DNA from: Plasmopara viticola
Taxonomy: Eukaryota; Oomycota; Peronosporomycetes; Peronosporales; Peronosporaceae
Assembly: GCA_001695595.3 (NCBI GenBank)
Contig: MBPM02000058.1
Location: forward strand, 248,001-312,000
Length of the DNA: 64,000 nt
Direction: 5' to 3'
The notes under the pieces are model-generated. The model made no database searches, was not told the origin of the DNA, and saw nothing but the letters and a program-made list of their open reading frames with translations. Both the position numbers and the translations under genes were made by a program. Shown piece by piece: positions 23,454 through 32,751 of this stretch (the stretch's first letter is position 1; every line of letters starts with the position of its first letter).

Positions 23454-25960
23454 ATGGCGAGTAATAACTCCGGCACTATCAAACCGCCTCTATCGCGTCT
23501 TGCGTACCGAAACGGACCCGACTCACCTCTCGCGATTAAAAGGTCAAAAGCTCCGTACGATAGCGATGGACTTGGAAGCGATGACGACACTCTCCTTGCA
23601 CTCTCATCACTAGCTAAGATGGAAACGAATTGCCAAAATGAAAATGGTCTTGCACAGCGGGAAAAAAGCATTGCAATTTCTACTGTAATCTTCGATAGTT
23701 CTGCGGACTACATTGATATTGTTCAGCAGGCAATTGATGCTGTAGAAGACGCACTTGTACGATGTCCCAAGTATGCTCGACGCGAGGCACTTACGGAGCT
23801 ACTCATGCATGCTAAACTCGAGCAGGCAAAAAAAGCCACTGCTTATAGCTCGAGCTTTACTCAGAATGCTAATGTTTGGGCGGAGATGTTAATGCAGGTG
23901 CAGGAGCTTGGTCGCAACTACCCCAAGGAGTACGAAGTGCCCTTTTTAGCTCTTATATGGACACGTGTACTTTGGTCTGATAACACCTTGTCATACTTAG
24001 CCCACAGGTTCATGAGCTTGTGTATCTGGTGCAGCAGTGCTTAACGAGAAACGAGAATTACGAAAGTTTGGAGGGAATGAAGCACAGCTATGACTATCGG
24101 AATGACGTTCGACAAGAACAAGGTGAACCTGCTTGTGAGAAGGACATTTTGCAGCCAGAGACCGATGATGAAACCGAATTGTGCGGCAGATTGGAAGAGG
24201 TGGGTGTAGATGTTGACATTGAAGATAACGACAGAGACTCTATTGGGTACAGAATCACGGAAGAATATTTACAAGCAATGTCCAATCAAATTGAGGATGA
24301 AAGTAGCGAAGCGAATTATTTGAAGAATTTGGAATCGAAGGTGGTCAAGGTCGGTCCAGCAGTCGAAGAAGAGAATAAGAGCACGCGTTTTGAGACTGCA
24401 ACCAAATTGCGCGAACTTGTCCCAATTCTAACAGGCAACGTCGTTCTCAAAGGTGTCCAAGTTCCTCAGCTGCCGCGTGGAAGCGACGGATGGAGTAGCA
24501 GCGATTCTGATGATAAAAATCTCATTCCAAATAGCGCGTTGCCTTCGAAAATCATCGGTCGAAGCTCTCGTCAGAAGTTTCAATTTCCCGAAAAAGAGTT
24601 GTTGAAATTTTTGGAAAATGAAGACGGTAATTCGTCTTTATCTACTCCAGAACCAATCCGGCGCTACAGTCATAATTCAAAAATTACCCGCACTGTTCCC
24701 CTGCGACGAAAATCGTTCATTATGAAGCGTACTTCACTCAAAAGTAGCAATATTGCTGAAACTATTGCATCAGTCACAAATGCAAGCACTGCGGCGTCTG
24801 GAGCGGTTAAAACATTGTCAACATCGCCTGATGCCACGAAGTCAACCAAACAGCGTATGGCGCCTCGTCGCAAATCGACTAGCGCGTGCAAAGCCACAAT
24901 CCCTAGCTCAATTTCTAATCGGCGTAATTGTAGGAGCTTTTCGGTCACAAAGCAACAGGTGCTCGCCTCCAACAACAAGCAAAAGTCGGCCACTTTGACA
25001 AGCAAACTTTCGACTAACTCTTTCAAAGCAACTGCTTCGCCTCCATCTCCAGTGCCTTCTTCTCAAACGCAAATGGTGTTGCGTGTACGCGCACGCGACG
25101 GCGTTCCAGAACTCCTGATTGCCAAAAAACCAGTACGCTGTGTCGTGTGGCATTGGAATGATCGGTGCATTCGCGTGCCCTTTATGAGCACTGCTAATAT
25201 GATGGAACTTGGACCTGCGCAACACGGTATTATGTTGCGGCAACTTCGCTACGTGAAGTCCATGATGCACGATTTTCCGTGGGCCAAAGTACACTTGCGG
25301 TCCTTATTGTCGAGATATACTGCCAAGGAAGTTACAAAGGAAGAATTGTACCCTCAATTGAATGCATTGGGTCAGCAAGTGCAACGTGAAATCAGCGCTC
25401 GCGCCAAACAACATCGTACCTTAACTGCTCAGAAACAGCGTCTCACGATTACATTAACACTAGCAACGAATTTAGTCAACGACACGGTTGTGACCAAATT
25501 CGGTCGACGTGGCCGTCCGCATGCCTCGCGGTTGCTGTACGACCCGGCCACTCCACTACAATTGCGATGGAGACGCAAACACGGTGAGCGCAGTAGTGAA
25601 TTTCTACTTGTCGACAAGATTCAAGTCATTGAAGGACCCGACAATTCGATGCTAAGTGGCGGGCTAGCATCGTTTGGACGCGGGAATAAAAAGGCAGCTG
25701 CAGCTGTTGCAGTCGATCCCGAGTCGTGCCTGTCGCTTGTGACACCAACGAGGGCCCTTGATTTGCAAGTTGCAAGTGCATTGCATCGAGAATGGCTCGC
25801 GAACGCCGTGCGTGACATTGTCTCCTTTGCACAGCAGTACAAGGTTGCAAAAGGAAATTCTAGTGAAAATAGTAATTCTAGTGACTTCGTGTCCGATTCC
25901 AATGGTCTTGCGAGACGGTCACGACCAGCGTCATCATCTCAGGACGTGCTACTTTATTAA
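23454..25960 (+). CDS. Large protein with C-terminal PH-like domain, two exons, function unknown
   Basis: Exons 23454-23936 and 24008-25960; intron 71 nt (GTGCCC...CCACAG, phase 0) joins NYPKEYE to VHELVYLVQQC. The joined product is 811 aa. Residues ~80-185 form a helical domain (DYIDIVQQAIDAVEDAL, ALTELLMHAKLEQAKKATAY) reminiscent of a trafficking or MIT-like bundle, not assigned. Residues ~190-520 are acidic then Ser/Thr/Lys-rich and probably disordered. Residues ~520-650 include VRCVVWHWNDRCIRVPF and a helical stretch. Residues ~650-770 look like a PH domain of the PH_12 type found in PRAF proteins: FGRRGRPHASRLLYD, LQLRWRRK, LVDKIQVIEGPD, then CLSLVTPTRALDLQVAS and HREWLANAVRDIV (the invariant Trp of the last PH helix). 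A role in membrane or phosphoinositide binding is inference. No kinase, RCC1 or FYVE part is present. Confidence 0.8.
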
Positions 25961-26063
25961 AACTAGCAGAGTCAGCTTGGAAAATGTACTTTAAACAATA
26001 CGCCAAGTGTAAAGATGCTAATAAGTACTCACTTTTGTATTGATTTAAATTCAACTTACACCT

Positions 26064-26438
26064 TTACGCTTTTTTCTTGTATTGTGGCTTGCTCTTTTTC
26101 GTAAGAATCCACACGTAGAAGACGGACATGCCAGCGCTGTAGGCAGCAACCAAACCTGATGGGAAGAAGGCGTTTGTTTTGTTGTAGCGGTTCCCCATTA
26201 CGATAGTGAGCGGCGCCGACACCATCAGCGATAGAACAGGCCACAGTTTGGAGGTCACAGGGCTCTGCAGGTATTCGTTATAGCTGCAGTAGCCCACAAA
26301 GCTCAAGAAGGCCCCAGATATCCCACCAGCGACTGCAGACATGGTGCTACCGGTGTTGACGAAGCCAATGAGACCACCTATACCCAATACCATGCCGTAC
26401 TGCAGGAAAGAGGCAATAGAAAAACGCAGTGTATACAT
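26064..26438 (-). CDS. TMEM14 family membrane protein
   Basis: 124 aa, four predicted membrane helices rich in Gly and Ala: QYGMVLGIGGLIGFVNTGS, SAVAGGISGAFLSFVGY, KLWPVLSLMVSAPLTIVMG and FPSGLVAAYSAGMSVFYVW, ending with a Lys-rich tail KKSKPQYKKKA. The arrangement GG-x-x-G-[YF]-x-x-x-GS...AGG, then GxRYxKTxxFFPSGLVA, is characteristic of TMEM14 (UPF0136) proteins, which in animals reside in mitochondrial or Golgi membranes; TMEM14C moves protoporphyrinogen. Which of these applies here cannot be told. A TCATTCTACGCA Inr-like string lies just before the ATG on the coding strand. Confidence 0.9.
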   Translation of the reverse strand: MYTLRFSIASFLQYGMVLGIGGLIGFVNTGSTMSAVAGGISGAFLSFVGYCSYNEYLQSPVTSKLWPVLSLMVSAPLTIVMGNRYNKTNAFFPSGLVAAYSAGMSVFYVWILTKKSKPQYKKKA

Positions 26439-26769
26439 TTGCGTAGAATGATGGAGCAGAGAAAGATGAGATCACTTTGGGCGTGGAGACCATCAAAGAG
26501 GCTGATTACATACCGGAATCGTTAGGCAGAAGTCGTACATGGTGATCGACTATTGTTGCAAAGTTAAAGATGACCAGTAATTGGACGAAACAATAGACCG
26601 GCAAAATATACCGGTATCTATCGATAGACTTGATATTTACCAATCAGCCTTTGAGTACAGAAACGTCGCATCAAGGTTTCCTCTTCCACACACGGTAGTC
26701 AGATCCAGACGGGGAAGCACTCACCAATATTCCAGTTGATCACGCCTTCACTTCTCGACTTCTACATCT

Positions 26770-26785
26770 GCTCACTTCCCGCTCT
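26770..26785 (+). promoter_or_regulatory. Inr-like motif of the RNase-kappa-like gene
   Basis: GCTCACTTCCCGCTCT contains TCACTTC, matching the oomycete Inr core TCAYTYY, about 8-23 nt before the ATG at 26793. This proximity supports that ATG over the upstream one at 26736. Confidence 0.35.
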
Positions 26786-26792
26786 AGCAGTA

Positions 26793-27134
26793 ATGACCAA
26801 TAAGACCATTTGTACGTCGTCGCACGAGTATGCAAGTGTTGTCAGAATTAATTTATATGGTTGCTCAGGTGCACTGATCTGCTCGACGCTGTCGCTGTGT
26901 GGATTCGTGTTTCTGCTATTGGTGGGGACTTTGGTGATGCTGCAACCTGAATACATGAAGATCAACAAGAGCGTAAAGAGCTCGACACCTATCTTCGAGT
27001 CGGCTGCTTTGTACGGAGCGCTCTTCGTGGCGTCTTCGATCTTCTATCTGAAGGAGTCAAAGAAAACCGAACTTAGAAACTACGACCTCAGTGGTTCTAC
27101 GGGTGAAGAGCGGCAGAGTCTGCTGAAAAAGTAA
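26793..27134 (+). CDS. Ribonuclease kappa-like small membrane protein, two exons
   Basis: Proposed exons 26793-26811 and 26869-27134, intron 57 nt (GTACGT...GCTCAG, phase 1). The joined product is 94 aa, close to RNase kappa (about 98). It begins MTNKTICALICSTLSLCG, followed by a first membrane helix (FVFLLLVGTLVML), a short loop, then FESAALYGALFVASSIFYL as the second helix and a polar tail ending RQSLLKK. RNase kappa proteins share the same two-helix plan, with a C-G-x-x-x-S-x-W-G-type first segment and an E-x-x-A-x-x-x-x-x-A-x-x-Y/F second one; they associate with the V-ATPase. Without splicing the frame is also open from 26736 (132 aa), so the unspliced product is an alternative. Identification rests on topology and spaced residues and is moderate. 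Confidence 0.6.
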   Translation: MTNKTICTSSHEYASVVRINLYGCSGALICSTLSLCGFVFLLLVGTLVMLQPEYMKINKSVKSSTPIFESAALYGALFVASSIFYLKESKKTELRNYDLSGSTGEERQSLLKK

Positions 27135-28328
27135 GGCTTGAAGACTTCAATTAAGCTGCAAGAGTGTACTGACTTTGATTATGATGGCACAGACCAATGG
27201 TAAGCTACAGTTGAAAGCAGAGTGGTGTGTTTTGGTATAGGGTCACTAGCAGCACAACTTTGTAAAAGCATACAACTGTTTCTTAATTGTAAATGCAATT
27301 GGTTCAGTTACGGCATCTTGCACCGAGGAAAACCACAATTTTCAATTTCCCCGGTCTCAGAGTATGCACTTAAAAAACTAATCGCACCTTAAATTGAAAT
27401 GAGCGACTATTTCGTATGTATACCGGTTCAACTACTTTATAGATTATTGAAAAGGGCCTAAATTGCACCATTCCTTAATTCCGTCTAATGGAAGACCAGC
27501 TTTTAAGACAAAAGCACGGCTTTGTTATACTGGTCAAGGATTTTGTGTGAGCCACATGAATCGTGAATCTCCATTATTAGCGGCCGGACTATCGATCTTT
27601 GCCCGCAAACATCAAGGCTTCGCCTCTCCTAATGGCGTCGTTCTTATATATTAAATATGCTACGCGCCCGTTTCATTGTGCGCATGATCAGCCATGCGAA
27701 GGACAACCTTTGGATGCACAAGGACGGCGCCCTTCACATTTTAGTTAAAAGGTGAGCGACGATCGTTTGGCGATGACCAAGTCAGCTCCCTATTGAATAG
27801 TGTGTGCACTGAACGGACGATGACCTACGCGCGTAGCGCAAGTGAGCTTTGCGAACAACCAAATTGCCGTTCGACACATAGCATGCCCTGTGGCATTCGA
27901 TATCGGTAGATTTGCCTAAATTTTGTTTTGCATTGATGCACAAGGTACGGACGTCAAGGTTGAAGAATGACGTGGGGTCTGCAAGCTGTGAGGTACATCC
28001 ATATTGCTGGTAAGCAGAAATTCAAAGAAAAGGTTCGACTTGCATGGCCTTAAGAAGTCTAAGATCTTGATAGTGGAAAGTGTAACGGGGGCTATACGAA
28101 CCCAGTGTACGTCGTACTAGTTCGTGGTAGACCATATCAGTCATGTGATGCCTTGAACATCACTTGAAGATAGTGCTTAAAAGTGAGGGGAAACAAGAGC
28201 AGTACATGGTCGTATGACGCATATTATCAGAAGTCACTACGGTATAGAGTGATTGCGAATAGTTCCCTTGAGCGAATTTATATCGATAAATTACTTTGAC
28301 AGAAAAAATAGTAGTGTAATAACTAGTA
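27135..28328. other. Intergenic spacer with relic
   Basis: No gene supported. Around 27,463-27,654 (plus strand) is an open piece containing RLCYTGQGFCVSHMNRES, which resembles a piece at 35,400-35,510 on the minus strand; both look like members of one eroded repeat family. Confidence 0.5.
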
Positions 28329-28471
28329 TCACCACAGAAAGTAAAAACCGAAGTGAATACATTTATCCTGACCAATGAACGGCTAGCATATGTAATTACA
28401 AATGGACGTACTTGTAATTACTGTGAAGCCATCCACCTGTTCAACATGCATTCAGCGGTGTAATGTTAACA
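28329..28471 (-). repeat. 3' LTR of the older Copia element
   Basis: About 143 bp, ~94% similar by eye to the copy at 32,606-32,751. On the coding strand it begins TGTTAACATTAC; just before it lies a polypurine tract GGTGAGTGGGAG. The far edge is worn and its exact end is uncertain. Confidence 0.75.
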
Positions 28472-28484
28472 CTCCCACTCACCG

Positions 28485-31400
28485 CTAATGCTGTGTGTCC
28501 TTTGTTGCTGACTCGGTCTTGAGTCCGGTGGCTTCGCGCAGATACTTAAGCATCTTGGTCCCAACTGCCTTCGTCAGCATATCTGCAAGCTGACTCTTCG
28601 TGTCGATATATTCGATCTTCAACAGTCCTTCTTGCACGTTCTCACGAATAAAGTGGTGCTTGATGTCCACATGCTTCGTTCTAGCATGGTATCCGGCGTT
28701 ATTGGCTAACGCAATCGCACCCTGGTTGTCTTCCCAAACCTGTGCGCCTTCAACTTGCTCGTGACCCATGTCCTTTAGCATTGCCCGCGTCCAAAGAACT
28801 TCTTGTGTGCATAAGCTGAGAGCCATATACTCAGCTTCCGCTGAGCTCAGCGCAACTGTCCGCTGGTACTTCGACTTAAATACCACTGGTGCGCTTGCAA
28901 TCATGACCATAATTCCCGAGACCGAGCGTCTGTCATCCGTGTTGCTGCCCCAATCTGCATCCGAGTATGCCTTGACTGTAACGCTTTCAGTTCCTCGGTA
29001 GACGATACCGATTTGACGCGTGGTCTTCAGATACCGTACTACTCGAATTGCTGCGCTCCAATGTTGTAGTCCTGGGTTCTCCAGAAAACGTGATAGCTGC
29101 GTCACCACGTAAGCAATATATGGCCGAGTGCATGTCGTTATGTACAGCAAGCATTCAATCAAAGAGCGATAAGGCTTTGATCGAATTGTCGACCGTCCCT
29201 CTTCCGTTGTGGGTGACTGCTTTGACGACAGCTTCAATCCTGATACGCAAGGGTTTTCAACACTTTTGGCATCTTGTTGACCGAATCGCTTGACCACGTC
29301 ATCGATGTAGCGAGTCTGTTTGATCATCAAAATTCCAGCTGACCTGTCGTGATCAATTTCCATACCCAAAATAAATTCCGCCTGACCAAGCTCCTTCATC
29401 TTGAAAGCATTCTTGAGTACTCCCTTTACTTGATTTAATTCTTTGCTGCTTCTTGCTGCGATAATCATGTCATCCACATATAGTCCAACGTAAGCAAAAC
29501 CTTCTTTAGTTCTCTTGACATAAACACATTGATCTGCTCCGCAACTCTTAAAGCCATTCCTGACGAAGACACGATGTATTGTCTTGTTCCAGGCACTCGC
29601 TGCTTGCTTAATGGCCTTGTTTAGTTGACATATGTATCCTTGAGCGTTGTCGACACCAAGCGGAACTTCCATAAAAACGTTGTCCGTCAACACGCTATTA
29701 AGAAAAGCCGTGTCGACGTCCAGCTGTTCAATTTGATAGCCACATTCAACACATACCGCGAGAATTATTCGGATCGAATTCATGTTGGCAACCGGGGAAT
29801 ATGTCTCGAAAAAGTCAACGCCATACTTTTGCTTGAAATCTTTCGCGACTAGTCGTGCCTTGTATCGCACGATAGCGCCATTCTGATCACGCTTTTTGGC
29901 AAATACCCATCGTGATCCAATTGCGTGTCCAATTTCCCCTCGTGGTTGCAATGTCCACGTTTTATTCTCTTCGTGAGAGCGAAGCTCAGCATCCATTGCT
30001 TCACGCCATTTCATTGCATCGTCGCTTGCCATTGCTTGAGTATAAGTAGTCGGTGAGTCCGTACCACCGTCAACATTCACAGCGTTGGCAAGAAAGGCTC
30101 CCGCAATTAGTCTATTTTCGTCAATCCTAGCACGCTTTGGAGTCGGTGGGCCCTCACTGCCTTCTGTTGACTCTCCACCATCGGAATCGTTTCTTAGCAT
30201 TAGCGCTGGCTCACGTCTTATTCGTGTTCGCTCCAATTCAGGCCGAAACACCAAACGATCTTCTTTTTGCACTTAGGAAGGTTGATGATACTCCGTTAGC
30301 TCAAGCCCGTTTCGTACAGGGCTCTCAGATAGCATTAGCCGCTGTACAACGGCGCTTGGCGTACGATTTACATCCCTTATATTGACATCCTCGACTGTCT
30401 CTTCGACAGCTCCCATGGGATCGTCCGGACCTGACTGTCGATCCACTTGATGCTGGACATTGACTTCATCACCATCCTTAACTACTTGAACAATTGTTTC
30501 CGGCTTAAGCTCTTGCGTGTCGTAGATGCCGCCCACCTCACGCTCATCCAACTTTACAGAGCGGGTCACTTTGATCTTGGCATTCTCCAAGTCAAACACG
30601 CGATAGCCCTTGACATTCTCTGCATAGCCAAGAAACATACACTTGAAGCTCTTGGGTTCCAGTTTAGTCTGTTTCACATCGTCAATATGAGCGTAGCCTT
30701 GCGAACCAAATACGCGCAGGTGATCCATTCGAGGCTTCATTTTGAAAACTAGCTCATACGGCGTGGTGTCAGGATGGACCGTATTGCTGGAGCGATTAAC
30801 AAAATAAACCGCTGTATTTACCGCTTCCGCCCACCATTCCGTCGATACGCTCTTGTAGTGTAACATGCTGCGGGCTTTCTCCATAATTGTCCTGTTCATA
30901 CGCTCCGCTACTCCGTTCTGCTGCGGGCTGTATGGGACGGAGCGCTGGTGTACAATGCCGTTCTCTTGACATATTCCTGCCATTTTCTTGTTTACGAACT
31001 CGGTTCCGTTGTCGGATCGCAAACATCTTAGTCGTGCACCCCTCTGGTTTTCGTATAATGTCAGAAACCCTTGAACTTGCCAGCCACTTCACTCTTGCTC
31101 TTGATCAGAAAAAATGCAACATATCGTGAAAAGTCACAAACGTGAGAATGTATTTGGCACCACCCTTCGAGATAGTTCGCATTGGCCCCATGACATCTGT
31201 GTGAATACGCTTCAACACACGTGTCGTCTTTGTCATTGAACGAGACGGAAACACCGTCATCGTCTGCTTGCCCTTCAAACACCCGGCACACAATATTTCC
31301 ACACTTTGCTTGATAATTGGGATACCATTAGTTAATCACTGTGTCCTGATCAGCGCATCCTTGCTGGGGTGCCCCATGCGTGCATGCCAAAGCTCCCACT

Positions 31401-32563
31401 GATTGTCAGCCCCGGTATATACAGCGAGACATGCTTCTTCTTGCTCACAGTCAAGAAAATACGACTTTCCAACTTTTGTGCCCGACGAAATTGCTTGCTT
31501 CTTGTTCCAAATGACACATGACGAACGCGAGAATTCCACACTCATGCCACGCTCTGCCAGCTTGCCAACTGACAGCAACCTTCTGTCGAGTCCGGGAATG
31601 TGCAGAACTTCAATTATGCGAATCCTCATTCCGTTCAAACAGTCAATTTTACCGTGCCGGCTCCTTGACAAGCAACTTCTTCCCGTCTGCAATCGTAACT
31701 TCGATGCTAGCTTCTAGGCCCTTGTAATCAAACAAGTCCTTCCTGTGTGGGGTCATGTGGGAAGTTGCTCCACTGTCAATCAGCCATCCTGATGACTTCC
31801 CTTCACCAACAGCAAACACCGTGTCGTCGCTGTTGAATCTTTTACCGGCCGGGCAGTTCCGCTTCATGTGTCCAAACTGGTCACAGTTGAAGCACTTGCC
31901 CTTGAATCCGCCGTTATTGCGTGGAGGACCACACTTTCGCCCATTGTCCCGTCCACCTTTGAATCTTCTAGCATTTCCATTTCCATTTACGCGAAACGCT
32001 TTCTCTGTATCTTCTTTCCTCTGCAGCTTCTCCGACTCTTTGAGCAGCTTCTCCTTGACTTCTATCAACGAAATATCCCTTGCATTTTCCACAATCGACG
32101 AAATCAAGTCGTACTCCGAAGGTAGACTGCTGAGAAGTATTACCAGCTGGCGTGACTCATCAATTTGCTCTCCCGTAGTCTGTAGTCCCACTACAAGCTC
32201 GTCAAAAGAGTCCAGATGCTCTGCCATGCTTGTTCCACTTTCCATCTTGAACTCATGTAGTCGACGAGTCATCACAACACGATTGTGAAGAGTCGAGCGA
32301 TTGTAGATATCGCGGAGGGTTCCCCACGCCTCCATAGCACGCGTAGCCGACCGAATCTTGGTCTGGTGCTGGATCTCAACGCCTTGAGCAATGATGCCTA
32401 GCGCCTTGGCATCATTAACCAGCCTCGCCTCCGTGACGTCCTTCTCTTCCTTGACGGCCATGATGTGTTCCAGGAGACCCTTCCGCGCCAGGGTCATCCT
32501 CATGTTAAACTCCCAGTGGTAATACTTACCACTTCCTAGGAGGACTTCATTGCGCTTATTCAT
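28485..32563 (-). pseudogene. Copia gag-pol polyprotein with stops and frameshifts
   Basis: The frame opens with ATG at 32563 and runs to 31649 as gag with the UBN2-type region, CCHC knuckle CFNCDQFGHMKRNC and protease motif LIDSGATSHMT. The frame then shifts near 31,650-31,690; the gag-pre-integrase segment (WELWHARMGHPSKDAL) ends in a stop near 31,336. Another frame change lies near 31,110. Integrase resumes at 31022 (RSDNGTEF, SVPYSPQQNGVAERMNR) and ends with an in-frame TAA at 30275-30273. The rest, 30272-28485, is one 595-codon open frame with RT (WVFAKK, KARLVAKDF, QLDVDTAFLN, YVDDMII) and RNase H (YSDADWGS, SSAEAEYMAL, EDNQGAI, KHVDIKHHF, DMLTKA). The RT stretch normally reading LYGLKQA is shortened to IKQA, a small in-frame loss. 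The element can no longer make an intact polyprotein. Confidence 0.92.
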
Positions 32564-32605
32564 ATTGGGCGAGAACGTTGCTTGAGCTTGTTGCGGCTGT
32601 TAACC

Positions 32606-32751
32606 TGTTGAGAAAAAAGTAAAAACTGAGGTGAATATATTTATCCTGACCAATGAACGGCTACCATATGTAATTACTAATTGTGACGTACTTGTAATTA
32701 CTGTGAAGCCATCCACCTGTTCAACATGCATTCAGCAGTGTAATGTTAACA
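32606..32751 (-). repeat. 5' LTR of the older Copia element
   Basis: 146 bp, TGTTAACA...CTCAACA on the coding strand, i.e. TG...CA ends. It is followed by GGTTAACAGCCGC as probable primer-binding site, similar in start to the GGTTATGAGCCC of the younger element. Confidence 0.8.

Larger units (their letters stand above)
28329..32751 (-). mobile_element. Old, broken Ty1/Copia retrotransposon
   Basis: About 4.4 kb on the minus strand, bounded by ~145-bp LTRs. Domain order gag, zinc knuckle, protease, integrase, reverse transcriptase, RNase H is the Copia order (integrase before RT). LTRs differ at several positions and by an indel, and no clean target duplication was found, so the insertion is not recent. 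Its products are unlike the younger element at 52,595-57,293 in detail, so it is a different family. Confidence 0.93.

Noticed and set aside
26736..26792. Upstream ATG at 26736 as the start of the RNase-kappa-like gene
   Set aside because: It lies upstream of the Inr-like motif and would add an N-terminus not seen in the family; the ATG at 26793 is preferred.
30085..32288. Plus-strand open frames across the older Copia element (for example 31755-32288)
   Set aside because: They are shadows of gag-pol; the minus strand holds recognisable zinc knuckle, integrase and RT motifs.
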